22,723 nt of DNA from JANXQG01 sp037147235 (GCA_037147235.1 JBAWVO010000081.1:1-22723); one strand, 5' to 3'. Shown: positions 7,019-15,086, numbered from the stretch's first letter. The notes: generated from the sequence alone by a model not told the origin. Made by a program: numbers and translations.

Positions 7019-7312
7019 TTAAACATTCAATACAACTTCCAGCGTCGTTGCACCAGGAACAAACACGACCTTCTGGATCATGCTTGCTTTCAGAATCGAC
7101 AGAAGAGCGGTGCGCTGTTCTGCATCGTCTCCATTCATAATTCCACACGACTCCCCATCACTGAGAGACCAGCCATGCTGTTGCCATTTCCACTTGGAGC
7201 ATGAACGCAAACAGTTGTTTGAAAGGCGCAGAAGACCGTGCCTGTTCGGGTGCTCGCTTTTGAGTCGATTTAATTCTGCTCCAAGCCGGTCTAGCTGTTC
7301 GTCTGGCGTCAA
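7019..7312 (-). CDS. Possible small hypothetical protein
   Basis: A TTG start with AAAGGGA 6 nt upstream opens a 97-residue frame beginning MTPDEQLDRLGAELNRLKSE, a plausible amphipathic coiled helix, and ending in a VVFVPGATTLEVVLNV strand. The frame is open 13 codons further upstream (QFAKGNLL) without a better start, so the N-terminus may be lost and the gene may be a remnant. Support is only the local protein-like composition. Confidence 0.35.
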   Translation of the reverse strand: MTPDEQLDRLGAELNRLKSEHPNRHGLLRLSNNCLRSCSKWKWQQHGWSLSDGESCGIMNGDDAEQRTALLSILKASMIQKVVFVPGATTLEVVLNV

Positions 7313-7473
7313 GAGATTTCCCTTTGCAAATTGAACCGAAGGTCATAGCCTCCAAATAGGGTTCATCTAATTAGAGCCGTTTGGGTCAGAAACACAAGCC
7401 CATAGCCACTAACATGTTTCGAGGGGGCGATTACCAAGGCTTATCGCAAGTAGCAACAAGCAACAAGCATCAG

Positions 7474-7809
7474 TCAATTGCCACCCGCCAACGCCTTTTT
7501 TAGCGGACATTCCTCCCCGACCGATTCTCCCCTGCGATACCGGCAAAGCAATTCCTTGGATCGTTGGGCAAGCATTCGTCGAACTTCCCTGCGTTTGCCC
7601 TTGATCCGGGCAATCTTCATGGAATCATAGGCCGTAGTCTGGTGCCGCATCCATGCAATGACAGCGGCTTCGGCACGTTGCTCGACGGGGATTCGTTTCG
7701 TCCTGGCGACGGTGCCGCTGCCCACGGGAGTAGCATGATCGGCAACCGCACGGGCCAGCTTACCGGCGAAATCAGCGTGTGCAGGATGGAAGGCCAGGAA
7801 CTTTACCAC
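7474..7809 (-). CDS. DUF2293-domain protein, N-terminus probably disrupted
   Basis: The visible 111-residue frame starts at a GTG (7809) and contains the DUF2293 core RIPVEQRAEAAVIAWMRHQTT (residues 39-59) and YDSMKIARIKGKRREVRRML, a basic, helix-rich domain of unknown role. The same frame is open back to 7911 and reads KIERSTEGYAKRKDADARRRDKAQAEYVEDFYGAV, which looks like the natural N-terminal part, but holds no start codon. An ATG at 7915 overlaps the stop of the upstream TPR gene (ATGA) but is in another frame and stops after 22 codons. A one-base frameshift shortly after that ATG would join them. So this is either a damaged gene or one made from the internal GTG. Confidence 0.65.
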   Translation of the reverse strand: MVKFLAFHPAHADFAGKLARAVADHATPVGSGTVARTKRIPVEQRAEAAVIAWMRHQTTAYDSMKIARIKGKRREVRRMLAQRSKELLCRYRRGESVGEECPLKKALAGGN

Positions 7810-7911
7810 CGCTCCGTAGAAATCTTCGACGTATTCGGCCTGAGCTTTATCCCGGCGTCGGGCGTCGGCATCTTTGCGTTTGGCGTATCCCTCGGTGGAT
7901 CGCTCGATTTT

Positions 7912-9114
7912 TCATGGGGGCTTATAGCCGAGCTTCTTGGCCTGGGCGAAGTCCTCTTCCGCTTTGGCCTTGTCGCCTTTCTTGGAGTAGACCCGCCCCC
8001 GGTCGTAATACGCCGCAGCATATTTTGGGTCCAACTGAATGGCCTCGTTGAAGTCGGCAATTGCCCTTTCCCAATCGCCCTTTAGCCCGTAGATCTGACC
8101 ACGGCCGTAATATATCAAGGCCCGTTTTGGATTAAGCCGAATTGTCTCGTTATAATCAGATATGGCCTTGTCGGGATCGTTCTTCCGGTGGTAGGCCACT
8201 GCCCGATTCAAGTATGCATCGGCGTACCGGGGGTTTAGCCGGATCGCCTCAGTGAAGTCGCCAACAGCTTTCTCAACGTCACCTTTCTCCGAGTAGGCAA
8301 TACCTCGCATACAATACGCACCGGCATATATTGGGTTCAGCCGGATGGCTTCGGAGTAATCGGCAACGGCCTTGCCGGTGTCACCCTTGTGCATGTAGGC
8401 GATTCCTCGCAGGCAGTGGGCGATGGCATAGTCTGGTTTGAGGCGAATGGCCTCTGTGTAGTCGGCTATCGCACTGTCGCAGTCGTTTCTACCCTTGTGA
8501 GCATTCCCTCGCATGCAGTAGGCTTTAGCATATTTCGGGCTCAGCCGGATAGCTTCATTAAAGTCGATGATCGCCCTGTCCCATTCACCTTTGCAAGAAT
8601 AAGCGATACCCCGGATGGTGAACGCCTCGACAGAGCCGGGGCTGAGCCGGATCGCTTCATCATAATTGGTGATGGACCTATCGAATTCACGCTTTTGCAG
8701 TAGCCCCGCCCCTCGAAGAATATACGCTTTGCCACACTTGGGGTCGAGTGTAATAGCTTCGTTGCAGTCGGCAATGGCTTTTTCCCAGTCGCCCCGCTCA
8801 CCACAAACTCCTCCCCGGACGCTGTAAGCCTCGGCAAGTTTGGGATTAAGTCGGATGGCCTCATTGCAGTCGGCAAGAGCTTTGTCGAAATCACGTTTTT
8901 TGAAGTAGGCGAACCCCCGATAGCAATAGCTTTCGGCGCTCTTCGGGTCCAAGCGAATTGCTTCCGTGAAAGCTGCAATCACCCCGTCGTAATCGCCCTT
9001 GTCTAGGCAAGCCGTTCCTTTATCTAAGGCTTCCTTCGCTGTATCGGCACTGACCGCCACGCTCGGCACCAGGATTCCGATCAACGCCACCGTCCAAAAC
9101 TTGCATCGGTTCAT
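7912..9114 (-). CDS. Exported TPR-repeat protein, 11 repeats
   Basis: The 400-residue product has a signal peptide (MNRCKFWTVALIGILVPSVA, cleavage near VSA) followed by about eleven consecutive 34-residue tetratricopeptide repeats with consensus AYxxRGxAYxxKGDxDKAIADxxEAIRLNP. It ends in AKKLGYKPP. TPR arrays form superhelical protein-binding scaffolds; being exported, this one probably works in the periplasm or outer envelope. GGAGGGAG 5 nt before the ATG supports the start. Its stop overlaps a potential ATG of the DUF2293 frame. A paralogue with the same C-terminal nine residues lies 344 bp upstream on the same strand, with a decayed hydrolase gene between them. Confidence 0.9.
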   Translation of the reverse strand: MNRCKFWTVALIGILVPSVAVSADTAKEALDKGTACLDKGDYDGVIAAFTEAIRLDPKSAESYCYRGFAYFKKRDFDKALADCNEAIRLNPKLAEAYSVRGGVCGERGDWEKAIADCNEAITLDPKCGKAYILRGAGLLQKREFDRSITNYDEAIRLSPGSVEAFTIRGIAYSCKGEWDRAIIDFNEAIRLSPKYAKAYCMRGNAHKGRNDCDSAIADYTEAIRLKPDYAIAHCLRGIAYMHKGDTGKAVADYSEAIRLNPIYAGAYCMRGIAYSEKGDVEKAVGDFTEAIRLNPRYADAYLNRAVAYHRKNDPDKAISDYNETIRLNPKRALIYYGRGQIYGLKGDWERAIADFNEAIQLDPKYAAAYYDRGRVYSKKGDKAKAEEDFAQAKKLGYKPP

Positions 9115-9128
9115 GTTCTCCCTCCAAA

Positions 9129-9455
9129 TCAGTCACCTCCATCATACCGCTCCCACGCTCCCGCCGCCAGCCGTCTGGTGGTGCCAAATCGCTTCCATGC
9201 CGGGCACATCAGGACCAGCGGCGTGGAACCAGAGTCGATATTCATGGCCAAGGCACCACCCCGGTTGGAACCGACAACGACATCGGGCCGATGCTGGTTG
9301 AACTCGGCTTGGGCGATGCGAACGGCAGCATCGAAATCGTCGTCGGGCAGGGCCGGATTCAGGACTTCGTGGCCGTGGTCCTTGAGGTAGGTCGGCTTGA
9401 CGCCGCCTGGAACCGATTGACAGCCGTGGAGGAAGAGGATTTTCATGGAAGGCAT
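9129..9455 (-). pseudogene. Truncated alpha/beta hydrolase with lost nucleophile
   Basis: The frame encodes 108 residues: MKILFLHGCQSVPGG, PTYLKDHGHEVLNPALPDDDF and DVVVGSNRGGALAMN. This is the N-terminal half of a RBBP9/YqiA-like alpha/beta hydrolase. At the nucleophile elbow the usual G-x-S-x-G reads G62-S-N64-R-G66, so the catalytic serine is Asn. The frame stops after CPAWKRFGTTRR, before where the acid and histidine of the triad would lie. Start may be the ATG at 9455 or 9446; no Shine-Dalgarno is visible and it begins 3 bp after the upstream TPR stop. The combination of truncation and nucleophile loss makes a pseudogene most likely. Confidence 0.7.
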
Positions 9456-9458
9456 ACC

Positions 9459-10265
9459 CTACGGTGGCTTGTATCCGAGCTTCTTCGCTTGGGAAAAATC
9501 CTTTTCAGCTTCGGCCTTCTCACCCTTCTTTTCGTATGCCTTGCCTCGGTCATAGTAAGCGTCAGCAAGCTTTGGGTCGAGTCGGATGGCCTCCGTACAA
9601 TCTGCAATAGCCTTGTCGTGCTCGCCTTTCATCGTGTAGCACCCGCCTCGGCTGCAATGTGCTATGGCGAATTTTGGGGCGAGCCGGATAGCCTCCGTAC
9701 AATCTGCAATGCCCTTGTCGTAGTCGCCCTTCCCGTAGTAGGCATTACCACGGCTGCAATATGCAAAAGCGTCTTTTGGGGCGAGTCGAATGGCCTCCGA
9801 AAAATCTGCAATGGCCTTGTCTTGGTCACGCTTCGCCCCGTAAGACACTCCCCGGCTGTAGTATGCCTCAGCATATTTTGGCCCGAGTCGAATGGCCTCA
9901 GTGCAGTCGGCGATGGCTTTGTCGAAGTCACCTTTGTTGTTGTAGGCAATGCCCCGGTTGCAGTAGGCCCCAACATTATTTGGTCTGAGCCTAATGACCT
10001 CCGTGTAATCGGCGATGGCTTTGTCATACTCGCCTTTGCAGTTGTAGGCATTGCCCCGGTTGCTGTACGCTCCAGCGTCATTCGGGTTGAGGTGGATGGC
10101 CTCCGTGCTATCGGCAATGGTCTTGTCGTATGCGTTCTGGTACAACGAGGTTTTGCCCTTCTGAAGTGCGTCTTCTGCCGACTCGGAATCATCGGCCAAC
10201 GACGACCGCAGCATCAGAAGGGACATCCCGACCACTACTGCCACCAGCAATCTCCGAATGCTCAT
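9459..10265 (-). CDS. Exported TPR-repeat protein, 7 repeats
   Basis: The 268-residue product starts with a signal peptide (MSIRRLLVAVVVGMSLLMLR, cleavage near SLA) and has about seven 34-residue TPR units (e.g. KGDYDKGIADCTEAIRLAPK), ending AKKLGYKPP like its 400-residue paralogue downstream. GGGGGAG 8 nt before the ATG resembles the leader of that paralogue (GGGAGAAC in both), which suggests the two genes arose by duplication including the leader. Several repeats carry extra Cys residues (ADCTEAIRL, AYCSRG), unusual for exported proteins. Likely a periplasmic protein-interaction scaffold. Confidence 0.9.
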   Translation of the reverse strand: MSIRRLLVAVVVGMSLLMLRSSLADDSESAEDALQKGKTSLYQNAYDKTIADSTEAIHLNPNDAGAYSNRGNAYNCKGEYDKAIADYTEVIRLRPNNVGAYCNRGIAYNNKGDFDKAIADCTEAIRLGPKYAEAYYSRGVSYGAKRDQDKAIADFSEAIRLAPKDAFAYCSRGNAYYGKGDYDKGIADCTEAIRLAPKFAIAHCSRGGCYTMKGEHDKAIADCTEAIRLDPKLADAYYDRGKAYEKKGEKAEAEKDFSQAKKLGYKPP

Positions 10266-10332
10266 GATGAGTTCTCCCCCTGGAGTGGCTGACTACTGGG
10301 TGTCGATTGAGAGCGGTGGAGGAAGAGGATGG

Positions 10333-10503
10333 TCATTGGATCGGTGCGTCTTTTTTCATAAGGCAGCTAGGGCAGTACCAGGGAGCGGGCGTTTTTACAG
10401 GTTTCGGACTTCGTTTGCGGCACATGGCACAATGGAAGCGTTTGCCTTTCACAGCAGTTCTCGGACGAACCTTCTTTCCGGTCTTCAATGTTTTCTCTGC
10501 CAT
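10333..10503 (-). CDS. 56-residue zinc-ribbon protein
   Basis: The frame starts at ATG 10503 with TGAGGT 6 nt upstream and encodes MAEKTLKTGKKVRPRTAVKG, then KRFHCAMCRKRSPKPVKTP and APWYCPSCLMKKDAPIQ. Two CxxC pairs (Cys25/Cys28 and Cys44/Cys47) spaced by 15 residues form a typical zinc ribbon, and the N-terminus is strongly basic. Such micro-proteins may bind nucleic acid or act as adaptors; nothing more specific can be read. It is the most upstream gene of the minus-strand TPR cluster. Confidence 0.7.
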   Translation of the reverse strand: MAEKTLKTGKKVRPRTAVKGKRFHCAMCRKRSPKPVKTPAPWYCPSCLMKKDAPIQ

Positions 10504-10672
10504 CAGAACCTCACTGACCCGATAGCACCCAGCAGCAAGCCAAAGGCGATATTCTACATTATTCTATTTCTTTGGTGCCGGGTGGTCTCCCAAGCCATCC
10601 CGCTATTTTTCTCTTGTCAGAATCGATCCTGGTGCGTCTGGCGGGATGCTGTGGGCCATTGCAGGCAGCCGA

Positions 10673-11098
10673 CTACAACATCGCTTCCAATATCTCGGCT
10701 GCATCTCGAACCAGCCCGGTACAGATTCCAGAACGGAGTTTCTGCTCCCTCATGGCCTGCAACCCTTCCGGCGTGCTGATGTCGCACCCCATCAGGTCTT
10801 TGCAGAGAAGCGAACCGTGCCTAGCCTTGAAGCGGCTGGCGAACTCTCGCACCATCTGGTAAACCTTGTCCCGAGCATCTTTGTCCTCGCCACCGTACTT
10901 CATGCCCAGAATCAGGAAGGCTCCCGTGATGGCCCCGCAGGTCTCGGCCATCATGCCCATGCCCCCGCCAAGCCCAGCCGACACCTTCATCGCTGTCTGG
11001 CGGTCCATCCCCAAGTCCTCGGCATACGTGGAGAAGATCGCCTGGGCACAAGAACAGCCATCTTCGAAACGGGCAACGGCAGTCTCGATTTTGGTCAT
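10673..11098 (-). CDS. C_GCAxxG_C_C family redox-type protein
   Basis: I choose ATG 11098 (GGGAGAAG 6 nt upstream) over the longer frame reaching 11218, which overlaps the next gene and reads as non-protein-like. The 141-residue product has the family's cysteine pattern: GCSCAQAIF (residues 14-22), ETCGAITGAFLILGM around 53-67, LLCKDLMGCD around 98-107 and a last Cys in GICTGLVRDA. Glycine-rich SAGLGGGMGMM lies between the first two. Family members are thought to bind metal or a redox cofactor; activity is not established. The gene lies 40 bp after the GlsB-like gene on the same strand and may share its transcript. Confidence 0.85.
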   Translation of the reverse strand: MTKIETAVARFEDGCSCAQAIFSTYAEDLGMDRQTAMKVSAGLGGGMGMMAETCGAITGAFLILGMKYGGEDKDARDKVYQMVREFASRFKARHGSLLCKDLMGCDISTPEGLQAMREQKLRSGICTGLVRDAAEILEAML

Positions 11099-11138
11099 GA
11101 TGCTTCTCCCATTTCTTCCAGATACATTTCCTGGCAAC

Positions 11139-11435
11139 CTATTCCGACTTCTTCCCCCTGAACTTGCCAACCAGCCACCACATGACGACGAATAGCAGCG
11201 ATCCCAGGAAGGCGGCAATCAATTCCCCTAAGCTGACTCTGATTTCGCCCAAGCCCAGGTCGATGTTAAAGATTCGGAAGACCATGCCGCCGATCAACGC
11301 CCCGACCATGCCCACGCCGAGGTTGGTCCAGAAGCCAAGTCCCTCCTTCTTAAATGTCACCAAGCGTCCGACGAGCGTACCCGCCAAGCCGCCGACGATC
11401 AGCCACACGACCAACTGGCTAACGGTTAGGTTCAT
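11139..11435 (-). CDS. GlsB/YeaQ/YmgE family membrane protein
   Basis: The 98-residue product has three hydrophobic segments: QLVVWLIVGGLAGTLVGRLV (about 6-25), LGVGMVGALIGGMVFRIF (39-56) and AAFLGSLLFVVMWWLVG (74-90). The glycine-rich GGLAGTLVG and GVGMVGALIGG motifs are diagnostic of this stress-linked (transglycosylase-associated) family, located in the inner membrane. AGGAG 10 nt before ATG 11435 supports the start, and a minus-strand TATAAT (11491-11496) may be its -10 box, though no convincing -35 is seen. The role is unknown beyond general-stress association in enterobacteria. Confidence 0.9.
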   Translation of the reverse strand: MNLTVSQLVVWLIVGGLAGTLVGRLVTFKKEGLGFWTNLGVGMVGALIGGMVFRIFNIDLGLGEIRVSLGELIAAFLGSLLFVVMWWLVGKFRGKKSE

Positions 11436-11737
11436 TTGAGCAGGCTCCTATTGTTGAGGTTGCATCAAGCCCTGGGCATCATTCTACACCATTATAATAT
11501 AATTCCCGCCAGTCAGCATGGTGTCCAACCCTTCGGAATTAAAATATAAAGCGTGGCGACTTCCAGGGGGCATTGTAGGGGATCTCGTCCCGTCGCCACC
11601 CCCCGAGTGTCGAAAACACCTGAAAATTTGTACGGGTTGGTCGTGATCTGACCAAGCACCTCTGTATTATTTGAGTAGATTCGGTAGCCAGGGCTGTGGT
11701 GCAAAATCGAATTCCATTCCAACGAAAGGGTACAGCG
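11436..11737. other. Divergent intergenic region with small inverted repeats
   Basis: About 300 bp separate the minus-strand GlsB gene from the plus-strand cluster. GTGGCGAC/GTCGCCAC arms lie around 11553-11599, and TTGGTC (11637-11642) pairs with GACCAA (11650-11655) around 7 nt, a candidate operator. TATTAT at 11665-11670 may be a -10 box for the plus-strand gene at 11738. No ORF looks real here. Confidence 0.4.
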
Positions 11738-12256
11738 ATGTCAGAAGAGATCAATCAAGCCGGGTCGGATACGCCAAGTGAAGACGAAGGTATGGGGCCA
11801 GAGGAAGAAAGTAGGGCAGACATCGCCGTCGCCGTGAATTATGGAGAGACATTCGAGGCATGTCAGGTTACGGCCCGCAAGGTACGGGCGGCGAGGGAGT
11901 TGATCGAACTGGCAGGCGGCTACAAGGAGGCCATTGTCTTGGTAGATGCAGTGTGGTTTGTCGCTTCAGAATCCGACGATGCTAACGCCAGGGTGAGCAA
12001 AGACGAGGATGATTCTGAAGTGGAATACCGAGCGGACTTTGAGGCGTGGGAGGCCAGAACTCGCAAGGTGATGGCGGCAGAGAAGCTACTGCAACTGGCC
12101 AGCGGCTACGACGAGGCATTCATGCTGCTGGATGCAATGGAGGTCGTCAAGCACGGAAAGCAGGGACACAACCAAGTGGCGAAGGTTCGTGGTGCTGCTG
12201 GCGGTTATCACAAGAGGGCTGCGGCGGCATTGAAAAAAACAGATGAAAGTGAGTAG
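11738..12256 (+). CDS. Hypothetical protein with internal duplication
   Basis: The ATG at 11738 follows GAAAGGG by 7 nt; a longer frame from 11696 lacks a ribosome site. The 172-residue acidic protein contains two related ~34-residue helical units: residues 39-73 (FEACQVTARKVRAARELIEL...GYKEAIVLVDAV) and 101-134 (FEAWEARTRKVMAAEKLLQL...GYDEAFMLLDAM). They are joined by a very acidic linker (SKDEDDSEVEYRAD) and followed by a basic tail (HKRAAAALKK). No enzyme motif is present. It heads a four-gene plus-strand row ending in the WYL regulator, with intergenic gaps of 18-36 bp up to the ARPP-1 gene. Confidence 0.7.
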   Translation: MSEEINQAGSDTPSEDEGMGPEEESRADIAVAVNYGETFEACQVTARKVRAARELIELAGGYKEAIVLVDAVWFVASESDDANARVSKDEDDSEVEYRADFEAWEARTRKVMAAEKLLQLASGYDEAFMLLDAMEVVKHGKQGHNQVAKVRGAAGGYHKRAAAALKKTDESE

Positions 12257-12292
12257 GGACGAAGTTCCCAAGAGAATTGCCAGGAGCCAATT

Positions 12293-12901
12293 ATGCCAAG
12301 CTATACAGAGGAAAAACGCCGCCGAATCGAACAGTTCGCCCAATGCCTGCGGCTGATGAACCTTCGCCGCCAAAAGGTGGTCAAGCACGACTGTTTCATC
12401 ATCTTTGACGAAGCACCACCCGAGGATGCCGGGTCGCCCAAGCTCAAAGAATCGGTGGCTATCAAGGCAGATTGCATAGCCGATGGTGGCTCGCCATCAG
12501 GACGGTTGGGAGATTTCAAGGGATTGTTGAAGCCTGGAAAATCCAGAAAACGCCGTTCACGCTATCTCCAATTTGCGTTTCGACGGGACTGCTTCTACTT
12601 GGAACTGCCCAACAACACGGTCTTCCCCCAAGAGGCTCAGCAGATATTTCAATACCGCCTGGGATTCTACTGGGCAAAGAACCGCCCCGACCTGCGTTGG
12701 GTGCGGGCCAACTGGGAGGACATTTTGACCTGGGAACCGTTGCAGAAGATCTACCTCTATCGAGACGAGGAATCCGCTGCCGAGGACATGGCCTTCATTC
12801 TTTTTCAGGTATGGAAGTTCCCCGTCGATTCGCCGCTTTACATCAAGGCGGCGTCGTTTCATACAGATCACCACTTCGAGCATGGCAAGCAGCTTGACTG
12901 A
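12293..12901 (+). CDS. Hypothetical protein
   Basis: AGGAG lies 8 nt before ATG 12293. The 202-residue product begins with a basic helix (MPSYTEEKRRRIEQFAQCLR), has a mixed centre (CFIIFDEAPPEDAG, RYLQFAFRRDCFYLELPNN) and many aromatic residues in FQYRLGFYWAKNRPDLRWVR. It has no signal peptide, no CxxC pair and no nucleotide-binding motif. Context suggests co-transcription with the ARPP-1 gene 25 bp downstream. Family not recognised. Confidence 0.7.
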   Translation: MPSYTEEKRRRIEQFAQCLRLMNLRRQKVVKHDCFIIFDEAPPEDAGSPKLKESVAIKADCIADGGSPSGRLGDFKGLLKPGKSRKRRSRYLQFAFRRDCFYLELPNNTVFPQEAQQIFQYRLGFYWAKNRPDLRWVRANWEDILTWEPLQKIYLYRDEESAAEDMAFILFQVWKFPVDSPLYIKAASFHTDHHFEHGKQLD

Positions 12902-12926
12902 AACCATTTAATTTAAGGAGCGTGAC

Positions 12927-13880
12927 ATGATTGACCAAGAAGTTCAACAAGTTGTACCAGACTCAGCGATTAAATTCCGTGAATTGCTCAGTACCCTGAC
13001 CATCGGACAGCCCTCCCACCACCACAACCTGACGTTCTTTCCGCTATTCTGGCCGGGAAACCCAGTGCCGTCTTATACCTTGCTCAGCACGGCGATTGAG
13101 GCAGGCGAGGTCGTGGTGGAAGAGGTCAATGAATCGGGCAGCGTTCCCAACCTGTCCGTAAAAAACAAGTGCAAGCGGCCCTTGCTGATCCCCGAAGGCG
13201 AGATCCTCATGGGGGCCAAGCAGAACCGGGTCATCAACGTCACGGTTTTGGTGGCCGCAGGGGTGAAGTTTCTCCTGCCGGTTAGTTGCGTGGAAGCGGG
13301 CCGCTGGCGATACAAGTCTCGGCATTTCGAGTCGAAGTTCCACTCCCCGCCATCGTTACGCCACAAAAAGCTGAAATCGGTTCACCGGAGCCGGTCGGCA
13401 GGCGGTCCTGCGGCCAGCGACCAGGGTGAGGTCTGGGACGAAGTGCAAGCCTGCCTGTCTGGCGTTTCTGCTACCTCCGAAACAGCATCTTTGACTGATG
13501 CTTTTGATGCCGCCGAAGAAACTCTGAAGGAAGCCTGCAAGCAATTAGTGATGCCCGAGGGTGCTGCGGGCGTACTGGTTGGCCGTCACAACCGGATCAT
13601 CGGCATGGATTTGTTCGATTCCCCAACGACGCTCAAAACGCTTTGGAGCCGACTTTCGGATGCCTATTTCTTCGATGCCCTGCGTGATCCGGCCGCCGCT
13701 CCAGAAACCCCGGTCGATCATGCCCAACAGTTCATCGAAAAGCTGGGCATTGCGGCAAAACCACGGGTTCCAGCCCTGGCATTGGGCGACGAACTGGAAA
13801 TTGCCAGCGAAGGACTCGTCGGGGCTGCCCTGCTCTACGATGGCGGTATTTGCCACTTGGCTGCATTCAGCGATGGGTAA
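12927..13880 (+). CDS. ARPP-1 / DUF6569-type protein
   Basis: AAGGAG 7 nt before the ATG. The 317-residue protein has the hallmark early segment of ARPP-1 (ARG and rhodanese-phosphatase-superfamily-associated) domains: FFPLFWP, LSTAIEAGEVVVEEVNESGS, VKNKCKRPLLIPEGEILMGA and KQNRVINVTVLVAA within residues 30-110, then VSCVEAGRW. The C-terminal half ends in an AALLYDGGICHLAAFSDG strand pair. These domains are predicted, not shown, to take part in ADP-ribose or related signalling and conflict systems. Its position next to a WYL regulator and a BREX locus fits a defence or stress role, but that is inference. Confidence 0.75.
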   Translation: MIDQEVQQVVPDSAIKFRELLSTLTIGQPSHHHNLTFFPLFWPGNPVPSYTLLSTAIEAGEVVVEEVNESGSVPNLSVKNKCKRPLLIPEGEILMGAKQNRVINVTVLVAAGVKFLLPVSCVEAGRWRYKSRHFESKFHSPPSLRHKKLKSVHRSRSAGGPAASDQGEVWDEVQACLSGVSATSETASLTDAFDAAEETLKEACKQLVMPEGAAGVLVGRHNRIIGMDLFDSPTTLKTLWSRLSDAYFFDALRDPAAAPETPVDHAQQFIEKLGIAAKPRVPALALGDELEIASEGLVGAALLYDGGICHLAAFSDG

Positions 13881-14003
13881 CAAAACAGGGGATTCACAAT
13901 GACAAGTACGCTTCTCGATTCCCCACCAGGGCTTTCAAGTGGAGTGGGCTTGGATTATGCTCACATCTTGACTCGGTGCTACCTTAAGAGGATGAATAAT
14001 ACG

Positions 14004-15029
14004 ATGGCCGACCAACTGCCCCTGGTGCGTCAATGGATTCTCTTACGCAAACTCTGTTCCTGCCATTACGGCGTGACCATCAAGGATATGGTCCATGAAC
14101 TGAGCGTAAGCGAAAAGACGATCCGCCGTGATCTGGAAACTTTTCAGGCGGTGGGTTTTCCACTGAATGAAACGGTTGGCGAATTTGGCCGCAAGACTTG
14201 GCACATGGAAAACGGCAAGAGCGAGCCGGGCCTGAACTTCGCTTTTGATGAGGCCATCGCTCTTTACCTCGGCCGACGTTTTTTGGAACCGCTGGCCGGG
14301 ACCATGTTCTGGGCGGCTGCTCAACGGGCCTTCAAAAAGATTAGGGCTACGCTGGGTACGAAGGCCCTGAAGTACATCGACCAATTCGGCACGATCTTCC
14401 ATCAGACGATGGTTGGGTCGGGTGACTACACGAAGAAAGCCGAGTTGATCGACGAATTGATGGTCGGCATAGAGGATCGCAAGGCCGTCTTCATTACCTA
14501 TCAATCACTGAAGGCCACGGAGCCGGTCACTTACGACGTTTATCCCTACGGCCTGATTTACCATCGGGGTGCCTTGTACTTGGTCGGCCGGTCGCCGCAG
14601 CGAGAGGAAATTTGCCACTGGAAGATCAGCCGGATCGAGGATGCCAAAGTCACTCCGGTTCATTTCCAGCGGCCCGAGGATTTTGATCTTCAGCAGCATT
14701 TGGCGAAGTCATTCGGCGTTTATCATGGCGATGGCGACGTGAAAATCAAGGTGCGTTTTGCTCCCGCCGTGGCTCGCTATGTTTCTGAATCGAACTGGCA
14801 TGAAAGCCAAAAACTCACGCCGCAAAAGGACGGCGGTGTGGTGGCCGAGTTCGATTTGTCGGATACCGAAGAGATCAAACGCTGGATAATGAGCTTCGGG
14901 CAGTACGCCGTGGTGCAGGAACCGGAGTCACTTCGGGATGAGATTGTACGGGAATTAAACTCGCTGCTGGCTGTATACAAGGAGGAACCGGGAAGGACTC
15001 TTCGCCGTCGTCAGGGTGCGGAATCGTAA
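14004..15029 (+). CDS. WYL-domain transcriptional regulator (candidate BREX regulator)
   Basis: The product has an N-terminal winged helix (LVRQWILLRKLCSCHYGVTI, MVHELSVSEKTIRRDLETF), a central WYL domain with VTYDVYPYGLIYHRGALYLV, and a C-terminal WCX-like part ending SLRDEIVRELNSLLAVY. WYL proteins sense ligands, often nucleic acids or nucleotides, and regulate defence loci; BrxR of BREX systems has this architecture. I choose ATG 14004 (341 residues) because homologues start just before PLVRQWILL and AAGAGG lies upstream; the frame is open from an ATG at 13899, which itself has AGGGGA, so a 376-residue form cannot be excluded. It lies 18 or 123 bp after the ARPP-1 gene and is followed by a strong hairpin. 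Confidence 0.85.
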   Translation: MADQLPLVRQWILLRKLCSCHYGVTIKDMVHELSVSEKTIRRDLETFQAVGFPLNETVGEFGRKTWHMENGKSEPGLNFAFDEAIALYLGRRFLEPLAGTMFWAAAQRAFKKIRATLGTKALKYIDQFGTIFHQTMVGSGDYTKKAELIDELMVGIEDRKAVFITYQSLKATEPVTYDVYPYGLIYHRGALYLVGRSPQREEICHWKISRIEDAKVTPVHFQRPEDFDLQQHLAKSFGVYHGDGDVKIKVRFAPAVARYVSESNWHESQKLTPQKDGGVVAEFDLSDTEEIKRWIMSFGQYAVVQEPESLRDEIVRELNSLLAVYKEEPGRTLRRRQGAES

Positions 15030-15086
15030 TTCCGCACCATATATTACTGTCTCCGCTTTGGTTATCATGAGAATCTAGGTAATTTG

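Noticed and set aside
9291..10292. 333-residue plus-strand ORF antisense to the TPR gene
   Set aside because: It is the mirror of TPR repeats (recurring VALPVV/WGESNGL pattern from EAIRLxP codons); the minus strand has signal peptide and Shine-Dalgarno.
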